Shown here: piece after piece, positions 27,239 to 35,925 of the stretch
Numbering within the stretch: position 1 is the first letter of the stretch
Layout: each line of letters begins with the position of its first letter
NCBI RefSeq assembly: GCF_900101505.1
Contig: NZ_FMZI01000001.1
Location: forward strand, 496,001 to 560,000
DNA: 64,000 bases
Origin: Antarctobacter albus
GTDB lineage: Bacteria; Pseudomonadota; Alphaproteobacteria; Rhodobacterales; Rhodobacteraceae
Reading direction: 5' to 3'
The notes under the pieces: generated by a model
What the model was told of the DNA's origin: nothing
Seen by the model: only the letters and a program-made list of their open reading frames with translations
Databases searched by the model: none
Made by a program: the position numbers and the translations under genes

Positions 27239-28231
27239 ATGAAGAAACTGCTGACCGCGACCGCGCTGATCGGGGCCCTTGCCGCACCGGCCTTCGCAGA
27301 AAGCCACGGGGGCTACACCTTTGCCCTCGTACCCAAGGCGATGAACAACCCGTTCTTCGACCTTGCCCGCGACGGCTGTTACGCCGCGCAGGAAGAGCTG
27401 GACGACGTGACCTGCGAATACATCGGCCCCGGCGAACACACAGAGCTGGAGCAGATCCAGATCGTGCAGGACCTCATCACTAAGGGTGTCGACGGGATCG
27501 CCGTGGCGCCCTCCAACGCGCCCGCGATGGCCAAGGTCCTGCGCGCCGCGGCGGATGCAGGCATCCCCGTGATGACCTGGGACTCGGACCTGCTGCCCGA
27601 GGACCAGGCCCTGCGCACCACCTACGTCGGCACCAACAACTACAACATCGGCGTGCACCTGGCGGAACTGGTCATGGCGCGTCACCCCGACGGCGGCACC
27701 ATCTGCCTGCAGACCGGCGGCGCCGCGGCGGCCAACCACAACGAGCGCCTGCTGGGCGCACGGGAAACCCTGGCCGGGGCCGAGCTGGGCGATCCTCCGG
27801 GCCGCCCGCTGGACGGTGACAACGGCTGGACAGAGATCGCGGGCTGCCCGCTGATCACCAACGACGACGGTAACGTCGCCGTGCAGGGGCTGACCGACAT
27901 CCTGGCGGCCAACCCGGACCTGACGGCCTTCCTGTCGACCGGTGCCTTTACCCAGTGGTTCGACAACGCCTATCGCAACGCCGCCGAGCCCTACAAGGCA
28001 GAGATGGACAGCGGCGATCTGACCATCGTCGTGGCCGACACGCTGCCGATGCAGATCGCGCAGACCAAGGACGGGCTGGGCAATGGCCTGGTCGGTCAGC
28101 GCCCCTACGAGATGGGCTACAAGGCGATGTACATCCTCAAGGACATCGCCGAGGGCAAGGACGTGGACGACCCGATCTTTACCGGGCTGGACGTCTGCAA
28201 CAACGAAAACATCGACACCTGCGTAAAGTGA
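27239..28231 (+). CDS. Sugar ABC transporter substrate-binding protein
   Basis: 330 aa, type-1 periplasmic binding fold (Peripla_BP_4). The signal peptide is MKKLLTATALIGALAAPAFA, followed by a mature domain containing KAMNNPFFDLARDG, VDGIAVAPSNAPAM, MTWDSD and YVGTNNYNIG, as in ribose/fructose-type binding proteins. GGGAGGAG precedes the ATG; the in-frame upstream start at 27215 is not used. As the binding component it sets the specificity of the importer, which cannot be read from sequence. A terminator-like hairpin follows. Confidence 0.92.
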   Translation: MKKLLTATALIGALAAPAFAESHGGYTFALVPKAMNNPFFDLARDGCYAAQEELDDVTCEYIGPGEHTELEQIQIVQDLITKGVDGIAVAPSNAPAMAKVLRAAADAGIPVMTWDSDLLPEDQALRTTYVGTNNYNIGVHLAELVMARHPDGGTICLQTGGAAAANHNERLLGARETLAGAELGDPPGRPLDGDNGWTEIAGCPLITNDDGNVAVQGLTDILAANPDLTAFLSTGAFTQWFDNAYRNAAEPYKAEMDSGDLTIVVADTLPMQIAQTKDGLGNGLVGQRPYEMGYKAMYILKDIAEGKDVDDPIFTGLDVCNNENIDTCVK

Positions 28232-28251
28232 TCGCCGGTTGATGTGACAGG

Positions 28252-28280
28252 ACGGCGGCGCAGCCCTGCGCCGCCGTTTT
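28252..28280 (+). terminator. Hairpin after the binding-protein gene
   Basis: Perfect 11-bp stem ACGGCGGCGCA / TGCGCCGCCGT with a GCCC loop, followed by TTT. As it lies inside the sugar locus it may only partly terminate, keeping transporter mRNA above enzyme mRNA. Confidence 0.65.
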
Positions 28281-28315
28281 CACGGGGTGCCCCCCGTATA
28301 CATGGGAGAAAGTTA

Positions 28316-29395
28316 TTGGAACGGGTACGTTACGCGGTCGTCGGCGCAGGCTGGATCTCTCAGATCGCCTTTCTTCCGGCAGTGGCCCAGACCGATAATT
28401 CCGAAGTCGCGGCCATCGTCAGCGGCAGTGTGGATGCGGCGCGGAAACTGGCCGATTTCCACGGTATCCCCGAGGTGCTGCCCTATGACGCATTCGATGC
28501 ATTGCTGGCCTCGGATCGCATTGACGCGGTCTATATCGCCCTGCCGAACTCGCTGCATGCGGATTACACCATCCGCGCGCTGAAGGCCGGGAAACATGCG
28601 CTGGTGGAAAAGCCGCTGGCCCCCACGGTGGCCGAATGCCAGGCGATGATCGCCGCGTCAGAGGCCTCGGGTGCCTACCTGATGACCGCCTACCGCCTGC
28701 ACCACGAACCCGGCACCGTCGAGGTGCTGGAGCGCATCCGGCACGGAGAGATCGGCGATCCGCGCGTCTTTACCTCTGTCTTCGGGTTCCAGTCGGCACC
28801 GGACAACCACCGCTTGCGGGCGGAACACTGGGGCGGCCCCTTGCAGGACATCGGCGTCTATTGTCTGAACGCCGCCCGCCATGTCTTTGGCGATGAACCG
28901 ACGGAGGTTGCCGCTATGGGCTCGCATGGCGAAGGCGACCCGCGGTTTTCCGAGGTCGAGGAAAGCGTGGCCGTCACCCTGCGTTTCCCGCGCGGACGGC
29001 TGGCGCAGTTCATCGCCAGTTTCGGCACGGATGAGCAGGACAGCTATACGGTTCTGGGTACGAAAGGCACGTTGGATGTCTCTCCGGCGTTCCGGTTCGA
29101 AACCGACCTTGCGCTAACCCAGCGCGCCGCCGGGGTGCCGCAAGACCGCATCGTAGCGCCCGACTGCGATCATTTCGGAGCGCAGACCGCCTATTTCTCG
29201 GACTGCATCCGGAGGGGGCAGCGGCCCGAGGATGACGGCGCCGAAGGGTTGGCCGATGTGGCGATCATGCGCGCCATCGAAGAGGCCATGAGGACGGGCC
29301 ATTCACAGCCGGTCGCCCTGCCCCCGCGCCCGGTCCACCCGGGCCCGGACACGCTGCGCCGGGTGCCGCGCACCGACCACCGGCTTGTTCTCTGA
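28316..29395 (+). CDS. Gfo/Idh/MocA family oxidoreductase
   Basis: About 359 aa NAD(P)-dependent dehydrogenase. The Rossmann motif is YAVVGAGWISQIAF, and the family-defining LVEKPLA supplies the cofactor-binding Lys. YRLHHEPG and GGPLQDIGVYCLNAARHVFG form the catalytic-domain signature with Asp and His. TTG at 28316 is chosen as start: GGAG lies 7 nt upstream and the product then begins MERVRYAVVGAG as in the family. Between a sugar importer and a lactonase, it is likely to oxidise the imported sugar to a lactone, but the substrate is unknown. Confidence 0.87.
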   Translation: MERVRYAVVGAGWISQIAFLPAVAQTDNSEVAAIVSGSVDAARKLADFHGIPEVLPYDAFDALLASDRIDAVYIALPNSLHADYTIRALKAGKHALVEKPLAPTVAECQAMIAASEASGAYLMTAYRLHHEPGTVEVLERIRHGEIGDPRVFTSVFGFQSAPDNHRLRAEHWGGPLQDIGVYCLNAARHVFGDEPTEVAAMGSHGEGDPRFSEVEESVAVTLRFPRGRLAQFIASFGTDEQDSYTVLGTKGTLDVSPAFRFETDLALTQRAAGVPQDRIVAPDCDHFGAQTAYFSDCIRRGQRPEDDGAEGLADVAIMRAIEEAMRTGHSQPVALPPRPVHPGPDTLRRVPRTDHRLVL

Positions 29396-29406
29396 CGGAG
29401 GCGGAC

Positions 29407-30243
29407 ATGGACCATATCGATTCCCATCATCATTTCTGGCATCCCGCGCGCGGCGACTATGGCTGGATGCCCGCTGATGACCCGGTGCTGAGCGTCCCCT
29501 ATCACCCGGCGGACCTTGCCCCGGGTCTGCGGGCGACGGGTGTCACGCGCACGGTCCTGGTCCAGGCGGCGCCCACGGTGGCCGAAACCGAGTACCTTCT
29601 GGGCATCGCCGATTGCACGCCGCATGTGGCAAAGGTCGTCGGCTGGATCGACTTCGAGGATCCCGATCAGAGGAACACCCTGCAACGTCTTGCCAAGCAT
29701 CCAAAATTCGCCGGTGTGCGCCCGATGATCCAGGACCTTCCCGACGACATCTGGATGCTGAAGCCAGAGGTGCAATGGGCCTATGACGCCCTGATCGAGA
29801 TGGACCTGACGTTCGACGCGCTTGGCTTTCCCCGGCACCAGGCGCCCTTTCTGGAGCTGCTGAACCGCTATCCCGACATGCGGGTGGTGCTGGATCATTG
29901 CCTGAAACCGCAACTGCGCAACCCTTCCGACGACAGTTTCCACGCCTGGGCGGAGGGCATGACCCGCCTGGCCCAAGAAACCGGCGCCTTCTGCAAGCTG
30001 TCGGGCCTCGTGACCGAGGCCGATGAACTGCCGTCGGATGATCTGCTCGCGCCCTACGTCGATCACATCCTGTCGGTCTTTGGGCCGCAGCGCGTCATGT
30101 GGGGATCGGACTGGCCGGTGGCCCGCCTGCGCTGCGACTATGCCGACTGGCACGCGCAGGCACTGCGGCTGACCACCGGTTTGTCACAGGCGGACCGCGC
30201 GCAGGTGTTCAGCGGTACGGCCAAGCGGTTCTACCGGCTTTGA
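29407..30243 (+). CDS. Amidohydrolase-family lactonase (L-fuconolactonase-like)
   Basis: 278 aa TIM-barrel hydrolase. The metal-site motif DSHHHFWHP opens the protein, with VVLDHCLKP central and MWGSDWPV supplying the catalytic Asp. The closest recognisable relatives are L-fuconolactone hydrolase and the related pyrone-dicarboxylate lactonases. It lies 11 bp after the dehydrogenase, which supports a dehydrogenase-lactonase step for an imported sugar such as fucose or galactose. The dehydratase and aldolase of such a route are not in the window. Confidence 0.87.
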   Translation: MDHIDSHHHFWHPARGDYGWMPADDPVLSVPYHPADLAPGLRATGVTRTVLVQAAPTVAETEYLLGIADCTPHVAKVVGWIDFEDPDQRNTLQRLAKHPKFAGVRPMIQDLPDDIWMLKPEVQWAYDALIEMDLTFDALGFPRHQAPFLELLNRYPDMRVVLDHCLKPQLRNPSDDSFHAWAEGMTRLAQETGAFCKLSGLVTEADELPSDDLLAPYVDHILSVFGPQRVMWGSDWPVARLRCDYADWHAQALRLTTGLSQADRAQVFSGTAKRFYRL

Positions 30244-30286
30244 TAGCAGGTGAAGTTTTCCTCCCAATCTTTTGATTTAAAATAAA

Positions 30287-31069
30287 TCAGAGGCTCGCAG
30301 GCGTTGAGGGTAGCGCCATTGCCTCCACCTCTCGCAGCATCTCGATGAACCCCGACACCTGGTGCCGTGCGGTTGCCGCGCCTTTTTCCGCCGTCGCGAC
30401 AGAGGCGTCGCCCACGGTCCCCGCCGGGTTGAGATCCGAGGCGATCCATCCCCGGCTGATCGGTCCCGTGGGCGGGATCGCGGCGCCCTCTGCGGCCGAC
30501 CGGAAGTTCTCGGCCCGGCTCATGTCCACGCACTGCGGCTGGCAGGCCAACATGATCGAGGTCTCGACATCGCCGCCATGAATGCCGAAGCGCCGTTCAT
30601 GATCGGAATACATCCCCTCGGGGTGGCCGAAATTCCCCCATTGGCATTTGACCGCCAGCATCCCGGCCTGCACGCGCAGCTCGCGCGACAGGATAGAGAT
30701 CAGGTCCAGGTTGCCACCATGCGAATTGGCGATGACGATCTTGCGCACGCCCGCGCGCGCCACGGACAAACCGATCTCCGTCCAGGCGGCCAGGGCCGTT
30801 GCCGCGCTCAGCGTCAAGGTGCCCCGCGCCCAGAGATGCTCGTTCGACTTGCCCACCGCCATGACCGGCAGGATCGCCAGGTCCAGGTCCTCGGGACATG
30901 TCTCGCGCAGCAGCGACAGCATGTAGTCCGCGATCATCGTGTCGGTCCCCACGGGCAGATGCGGCCCATGTTGTTCCACCGCCGCCGTGGGCAGCACGGC
31001 GATGGTCTTCATCGGGTCCACGGCCTCGAAGTCCGGTGCGCGCCGTTCGGTCCAGTCCAGTCGTCTCAA
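30287..31069 (-). CDS. Creatininase family protein
   Basis: 260 aa. Metal-binding motifs of the creatininase/MftE/ArfB group are visible: VEQHGPHLPVGTDT (Glu, His, Asp), NSHGGN and IHGGDVETS. Members hydrolyse cyclic amides or formamides with Zn or Mn. It is the last gene of a nine-gene operon whose other members are an importer and redox enzymes, so it probably opens or trims an amide late in that pathway; actual creatinine as substrate is not implied. Confidence 0.88.
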   Translation of the reverse strand: MRRLDWTERRAPDFEAVDPMKTIAVLPTAAVEQHGPHLPVGTDTMIADYMLSLLRETCPEDLDLAILPVMAVGKSNEHLWARGTLTLSAATALAAWTEIGLSVARAGVRKIVIANSHGGNLDLISILSRELRVQAGMLAVKCQWGNFGHPEGMYSDHERRFGIHGGDVETSIMLACQPQCVDMSRAENFRSAAEGAAIPPTGPISRGWIASDLNPAGTVGDASVATAEKGAATARHQVSGFIEMLREVEAMALPSTPASL

Positions 31070-31072
31070 GCC

Positions 31073-31984
31073 TCAATCTCCCTTGTAAGTGGCGTCCAGC
31101 CGCGACCGGAGGTACGCGGCCCCGGTGATCGGCGCGTAGCGTGACGATCCCGTGCCCGGCAGGGCGGCGATCACGCTGTCCGGGTTCGGGTCCAGGAAAA
31201 AGGCCACCGACTTGCGCGCCCGCGCCGGGGGCAGCACGCGATGCGGCGTGGATCGGTACAGATCGTTGGACCAACGCATCAGGCAATCGCCGATATTGAC
31301 GACAAAGGCGCCCGGCACATGCGGCACGTCGATCCAATCCCCGGACAGGGCCTGCACCTGCAGGCCCGGCTCGCCATCGGTCAAGAGCAGGGTGATCGAC
31401 CCGTAGTCGCTGTGCGCCCCTGCGCCGATCTCTCCCTCCGCACCGCTGCCGGGCGGATAGGACAACAGCCGCAGCGTCGCCATCGGCGCGGTGAAATGCG
31501 GCGCGAAATAGCCGGGGGCCAGCCCGAAATCCCGCGCGATAGCCCCGTGTAGCGCCACGCCCAGCTGCCAGGCATGGTCATAGTAGTTGAGCAGGGTCTC
31601 ACGAAACCCGGGCAGATCGGGCCAGACGTTCACACCCCGAAAGGGATCTCCACGCAGCACGCGGGGATCGTTCCCGGCCAGGTCCAGCCCGATGTTGAAG
31701 GCCTCCTTGCGGTCCACCTGCCCCGAGGTCTCGTCGAGGCGCTCACTGCCCATCCTGGCCCAGCCCCGGTTGTGCGGCGTAAGCGCGATGTCCAGCGCCG
31801 CCTTTTCCGCCTCCGGCAGCGCAAAGAACCGCGCGGCCTGGTCGAAGACCCCCGCAATCGTATCTTCCGGCACCCCGTGCCCGGTCAGGCAAAAGAACCC
31901 GCTATCGCGGCAGGCCGCGCCAAGACGGGCGCTGACCCCCTCGGGGTCGTCCTCGTACCGCGACCAGTCCAGAACCGGGATCAT
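31073..31984 (-). CDS. Isopenicillin N synthase-like Fe(II) oxygenase
   Basis: 303 aa of the IPNS/2-oxoglutarate oxygenase superfamily. The DIOX_N region begins with IPVLDW and GFFCLTGHGV. The jelly-roll core has GAHSDYGSITLL (His-x-Asp iron ligands), LQVQALSGDWIDVPHVPGAFVVNIGD, and DLYRSTPHRVLPP (third His and the Arg that holds 2-oxoglutarate). GGAGG lies upstream of the ATG, which overlaps the preceding gene by 4 bp. It likely hydroxylates a pathway intermediate. Confidence 0.88.
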   Translation of the reverse strand: MIPVLDWSRYEDDPEGVSARLGAACRDSGFFCLTGHGVPEDTIAGVFDQAARFFALPEAEKAALDIALTPHNRGWARMGSERLDETSGQVDRKEAFNIGLDLAGNDPRVLRGDPFRGVNVWPDLPGFRETLLNYYDHAWQLGVALHGAIARDFGLAPGYFAPHFTAPMATLRLLSYPPGSGAEGEIGAGAHSDYGSITLLLTDGEPGLQVQALSGDWIDVPHVPGAFVVNIGDCLMRWSNDLYRSTPHRVLPPARARKSVAFFLDPNPDSVIAALPGTGSSRYAPITGAAYLRSRLDATYKGD

Positions 31985-32595
31985 GCCTGCCTCCGTCGTG
32001 ATGCAAGGAACCTGTCCAGCACCCGGTCCAGCCGGGCCAGGTGTCGGGCGCGGCTGGCCTGCGTGGAACTGTCCATCAGGTAATGCGCGGCAAAGGCGGT
32101 ACGGCAACGCGGCGCACAGAGCAGGCGCACACCGCGCAAAAGCGTCCGCCGACCTGGCGCACCGATCCAGCGCGTCAGCCACCAGCTTGCCCCGCAGGTG
32201 GTAAAGACCCCCAGCCGCGTGACCTGCGTCAGCCCGGGCGCGATGGTCTCACCCGGCGCTTTCGGCATCTCGAAGGCCACGCCGGGCAGCATCACCCGGT
32301 CCAGCCAGCCTTTCAGCAAGGCCGGCAGACCGTACCACCAGGTCGGGTAGACAAAGATCAGCGTGTCGCACCATCGCAGGTCCGCCGCCTCTTCCGCCAC
32401 GGGTGCCCGGTTGCCCGGTTCGTCCAGGTAGCCGGCCCATTCATCGGGGCCCAGCACCGGGTCGAAGCCCCGCGCATAAAGATCTTGCACCCGCACCTCG
32501 GCGCCTCGCGCCTCCAACCGCGACAGCACCGTGTCCCGCACCGCCGCGGTAAAGCTCTCGGGCGAGGGATGACAGTAAACCAGCAAGGCCCGCAC
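31981..32595 (-). CDS. Flavodoxin-fold NAD(P)H oxidoreductase, copy B
   Basis: 204 aa of the NQO1/KefF/YwrO family. The FMN/FAD-binding N-terminus MRALLVYCHPSPESF is followed by FVYPTWWYGLPALLKGWLDRVMLPGVAF, a signature of the group. The C-terminal part is divergent and basic. It is a tandem paralogue of the next upstream gene (1 bp apart), with related N-terminal and central motifs. It probably recycles a flavin or quinone-like product of the pathway. Confidence 0.87.
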   Translation of the reverse strand: MRALLVYCHPSPESFTAAVRDTVLSRLEARGAEVRVQDLYARGFDPVLGPDEWAGYLDEPGNRAPVAEEAADLRWCDTLIFVYPTWWYGLPALLKGWLDRVMLPGVAFEMPKAPGETIAPGLTQVTRLGVFTTCGASWWLTRWIGAPGRRTLLRGVRLLCAPRCRTAFAAHYLMDSSTQASRARHLARLDRVLDRFLASRRRQA

Positions 32596-32596
32596 G

Positions 32597-33175
32597 TCAG
32601 AACCTTTCCATCTCGCGTTCCACGCGATCCAGGAACCCCGCGTGCTGTGTCTCCGTGGCCCGGTTCATGCCATAAAGAGCAAGATAGCGCGTCTTTTCAG
32701 GCCGCGTGACATGCCAGACCGCGCGTTGCACGATCTTGCGCGGCGGGTCGCCCGCCATGAAGGCCCGCCAGCGGGTGCCGCCATAGGTCGTGACCGCCGC
32801 CAGCCGCCTGATATGGGTCAGGTTCGGCTTCACCCGCCCGTCCTCCAGCCGGAACGAGACGCCGGGCAGGAACACCCGGTCGAGATATCCCTTGAGAATG
32901 GCCGGAAAGCCGAAGTTCCAGACCGGAAAGACCAGCACCAGCGCCTGGGCCGCGCGCAACCGCTCGACATGCGCCGCCACCGGCCCCAGGTTCGCCGGCA
33001 CCTCGTGATAGCCGCGCCGCTCGGTCTCGCTCAACACCGGGTCGAAGCCTTCGGCGTTCAGGTCGCAATCGTCCACCTCCCAGCCGCGGGCCGTCAGCGT
33101 CTCGACGACGCGCGCATGTAGCGCCGCGGACAGGCTTTCCGGACAGGGATGGGCAAAAAACACAAGCGCCCGCAT
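32597..33175 (-). CDS. Flavodoxin-fold NAD(P)H oxidoreductase, copy A
   Basis: 192 aa with the same family signatures: MRALVFFAHPCPESLSAALH and FPVWNFGFPAILKGYLDRVFLPGVSF. It separates from copy B by one base, so the pair reads as a tandem duplication that has since diverged. Having two different quinone-type reductases in one operon may reflect a two-subunit enzyme or successive reductions. Upstream lies a 99-bp gap holding a repeat element. Confidence 0.87.
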   Translation of the reverse strand: MRALVFFAHPCPESLSAALHARVVETLTARGWEVDDCDLNAEGFDPVLSETERRGYHEVPANLGPVAAHVERLRAAQALVLVFPVWNFGFPAILKGYLDRVFLPGVSFRLEDGRVKPNLTHIRRLAAVTTYGGTRWRAFMAGDPPRKIVQRAVWHVTRPEKTRYLALYGMNRATETQHAGFLDRVEREMERF

Positions 33176-33190
33176 CTCACCGCGCCCCCT

Positions 33191-33258
33191 GCTTCTTCTT
33201 GGCCAAAATAACCCCGGGGTGAATGGCGCCGCAGGCGCCAGAGGGGCAGCGCCCCTCT
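33191..33258. repeat. Composite intergenic repeat copy 2 with hairpins
   Basis: GCTTCTTCTTGGCCAAAATA and ACCCCGGGG (33191-33219) are followed by GGCGCC..GGCGCC and a perfect hairpin AGAGGGGC-AGC-GCCCCTCT (33240-33258). The inverted counterpart CCCCGGGGTATTT..GCCAAGAAGAA occurs at 47851-47878, also with a GAGGGGC-type hairpin on its CCCCGGGG side. It lies inside the operon, between the FAD oxidoreductase and flavodoxin-fold genes. Confidence 0.55.
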
Positions 33259-33274
33259 CCTTTCCCGTGCCGTC

Positions 33275-34672
33275 TCATTCCGCCGCCTGCATCCTTGGAT
33301 AGGCATACATGCGCTCGTAGGCCCAGTCCGGATCGTCCCAGGCGATCATCTTGCCGGGGTTCAGAAGGCCCTTGGGATCCGCCTCGCGCTTGAAGGCCAG
33401 CTGCACGTCGTCCACCGTCTGCCGCCCGCCTTCTTCCAGCGTGTAACGATGCGGGTTGAAGACCATCGCGCCCTTTTCCTCGTGGATGCGAATGATTTCG
33501 TCCAGCCGCTCCTCGGTCGAAAACTTGACCAGCGTCAGCCCGGCAAAGCCGACCTTGCCATGTGCCCGGATCGCCTCGAGATGCTGGATGCATTCGCCCG
33601 GAAAGGTGTCGCGGATCTCCTCGACCAGCGCGCGGTGGTCGGGAAATCCATAGCGCACCTGCAGATAGGTGATCGAGGGGTCCACCTTCAGCGCGCGCAG
33701 CGTCGTGTGGTTCCAGCCGTATTCAAAGACCGGCCCCGGCCCGCGCGGCCAGTTGTGATCGTCAGAGCGATAGATCATCCGCACCCCGGGCCGCCGGGCG
33801 AGAAAGGTCAGGAACCCGTCCATGCTGTGCGGCGCGACCATCAGCCCGACCAGGTGATCATCTTCGCTCACATGCGGGCGGACGCGCTGGAAATAGGCAT
33901 GGGCCGTGGGCGCCTCGTAGACGCTGGCCAGCTTGATCAGGAGGCCGTCCTCGTTCGCCAGATCGTCGGCAAGAGCCATCGCCGCGCCGAAGTCCTCGGA
34001 GGCGACAAAGATGTCGACCCAGTCATAGGCCGACGCCAGCGGCATCTCGATTTCCGTGATGATGCCATTGGTGCCATAGGCGTGGCTGACGCGCGCCAGT
34101 TCCTCGCCGGTGAATTCCAGCACCCTCGGCTCGGCCTCCATCGTCACCACGCGCAGGCGGATTATATTGCCCAGGTCGCGTAATGAGCCCCATGTGACCG
34201 ATCCCACCCCGCCCGAGCCGCCCGCGATAAAGCCGCCGATTGTCGCCGTCGCCCAGGTGGAGGAGAACATGCGGATTTCCTGCCCGGTTTCGCGGCAGGC
34301 CGCATCCAGGTCCTTGAGCAGGCAGCCCGGCTCCACCACCACGCGGCCCGGCGCGATCTCCCGGACCTCGGTCATCCGGTTCAGGTGCAGGACGCAGCCG
34401 CCCTCGAAGGGCATGGCTTGGCCATAGTTGCCCGTGCCCGCGCCCCGCGTCGTCACCGGCACGTCGTGCTGATAGCAGGTTTTCAGGACCTCGATCACCT
34501 CGGCCTCGGTCCGGGGGCGGACAACGAAATCCGCCGTGACATGATCCAGCCGCGCCTTCAGCACCGGCGAGTACCAGAAGAAATCGCGCGAGGCGGCGCG
34601 CACCGGGGTTTCGGCATCGACGAGGTCCAGATGCGCCAGGGCGGTCTTGGCGGCGGTGATGTCTGCGGTCAT
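33275..34672 (-). CDS. FAD-binding oxidoreductase (GlcD/PCMH type)
   Basis: 465 aa. The PCMH-type FAD-binding domain spans roughly residues 45-230 (FVVRPRTEAEVIEVL, TRGAGTGNYGQAMPFEGG, GGFIAGGSGGVGSVTWGSL). A C-terminal FAD-oxidase cap domain ends in the DPKGLLNPGKMI motif common to lactate/glycolate and related oxidases. It probably oxidises an alcohol, hydroxy acid or amine intermediate. Start at 34672 overlaps the amidohydrolase stop by 4 bp; the longer open frame upstream is a shadow of that gene. Confidence 0.87.
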   Translation of the reverse strand: MTADITAAKTALAHLDLVDAETPVRAASRDFFWYSPVLKARLDHVTADFVVRPRTEAEVIEVLKTCYQHDVPVTTRGAGTGNYGQAMPFEGGCVLHLNRMTEVREIAPGRVVVEPGCLLKDLDAACRETGQEIRMFSSTWATATIGGFIAGGSGGVGSVTWGSLRDLGNIIRLRVVTMEAEPRVLEFTGEELARVSHAYGTNGIITEIEMPLASAYDWVDIFVASEDFGAAMALADDLANEDGLLIKLASVYEAPTAHAYFQRVRPHVSEDDHLVGLMVAPHSMDGFLTFLARRPGVRMIYRSDDHNWPRGPGPVFEYGWNHTTLRALKVDPSITYLQVRYGFPDHRALVEEIRDTFPGECIQHLEAIRAHGKVGFAGLTLVKFSTEERLDEIIRIHEEKGAMVFNPHRYTLEEGGRQTVDDVQLAFKREADPKGLLNPGKMIAWDDPDWAYERMYAYPRMQAAE

Positions 34673-35925
34673 GAGGTCTTCCAGAGGTTGTCGAGGTCGG
34701 AATAGTCGGGCAGCTTGCGGTCGATGGCCTCGCCCCCGCGCATCACGATGCGGTCGCTCTGCGGGCGGGCAAAGAACTCGGTCCAGTCGCGGGCGCGAAA
34801 GATCACGAGGTCGGCTGGCGCCCTCTGTTCCAGCGAGCTGACGCCAAACCCGCAGGTCGCCTCGGGCGCCAGGGTAAAGCTCTTGATCCAGTCGGTTTCG
34901 CAGTGGTCCAGGTGGGCGATGCGGGTGGCCTCGCGCAGGACCTCGACCATGTCCATGTCGCCATAGGCATAGAACGGGTCGCGCGTGTTGTCGGAGGCAA
35001 AGCTGACCGGAATGCCCCGCGCCCGCATTTCGTGGACCAGCGTCACGCCCCGGCGGCGCGGCGTTCCGGTGCCCCGGTCCTGCAGGTAGAGGTTGCACAT
35101 CGGCAGGCTGACCACGTGCAGACCGGCCCTGGCGCACAGATCCAGCGTGTCCAGCGCCCGCGCCTCGTCCTGGGTGGACAACGAACAGCAATGCCCCACC
35201 ACGACGCGGCCCTTGTAGCCGGTTTCCAGCACCGTCTCGGCGATCATGCGCAGGGTTTCGGAACTGGCATCCATCGTCTCGTCGGTGTGGAAATCCACGT
35301 CCAGCCCGTGCGCGTCCGCGGTTGCGAAATGACCCAGCAGGCGTTCCTTGATGTCCGGCACCGGGTAGGTGACCATGCCCAGCACGCCGCCATGTTCTGC
35401 CACGGTGCGCGCGATCTTCGGGTATTCCTCGGTGCCGTAGGCCTCGCAGGACACCAGGCTGGCGGCCTGCAACTCGATCCGACCGGTCCATGTCTCGCGC
35501 AGGTCGGAAAACACCGGCCAGCTGCGCAGGTATTGCCCGTCCGCCGAATCCAGATGCGTGCGGATCTGCTTGGTGCCATGCGCCCAGGCACACTGCAAAG
35601 AGAACCCCATGCGCGCCTTCAGGTCGTCCTCACTCCAGTTGACGTGATCGGCGCGCACGGTGGTCAGCGCACCCATGAAGGTGCCGTCGGGATTGGACGC
35701 GCGGGGCCAGATGTGCCCCTTGTCCAGATGCGTGTGCATGTCGGTGAAACACGGCAGGACCATCGCCCCGCGCATGTCCACGGCCACGCCTCCCGGCGAA
35801 GCGATGTGGCCTGCCTCGATCCCCATGTCGATCCGCACCAGGTCGCCCTCCTGCCCGACAAGGCAGGCGGGCACGGTGACATTGGCCAGGGTGAAGGCCC
35901 CGTGCGGCAGAGAGGTGAAATCCAT
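34669..35925 (-). CDS. Cytosine deaminase-like amidohydrolase
   Basis: 418 aa amidohydrolase of the CodA type. The metal motif HxH is in CFTDMHTHLDKGHIW, HTDETMD corresponds to the catalytic HxDE of cytosine deaminase, VVGHCCSLS supplies the next His, and FASDNTRDPFYAYGDMD the final Asp. It likely deaminates or hydrolyses a nucleobase-like or other ring-amide substrate. AAGGA precedes the ATG, which overlaps the permease stop. Being first after the importer genes, it may act first on the imported compound. Confidence 0.87.
   Translation of the reverse strand: MDFTSLPHGAFTLANVTVPACLVGQEGDLVRIDMGIEAGHIASPGGVAVDMRGAMVLPCFTDMHTHLDKGHIWPRASNPDGTFMGALTTVRADHVNWSEDDLKARMGFSLQCAWAHGTKQIRTHLDSADGQYLRSWPVFSDLRETWTGRIELQAASLVSCEAYGTEEYPKIARTVAEHGGVLGMVTYPVPDIKERLLGHFATADAHGLDVDFHTDETMDASSETLRMIAETVLETGYKGRVVVGHCCSLSTQDEARALDTLDLCARAGLHVVSLPMCNLYLQDRGTGTPRRRGVTLVHEMRARGIPVSFASDNTRDPFYAYGDMDMVEVLREATRIAHLDHCETDWIKSFTLAPEATCGFGVSSLEQRAPADLVIFRARDWTEFFARPQSDRIVMRGGEAIDRKLPDYSDLDNLWKTS

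Noticed and set aside
25757-27739. 660-codon minus-strand frame across the sugar transporter genes
   Set aside because: It spans three convincing genes on the other strand and has a His/Asp/Arg-rich, domain-free translation.
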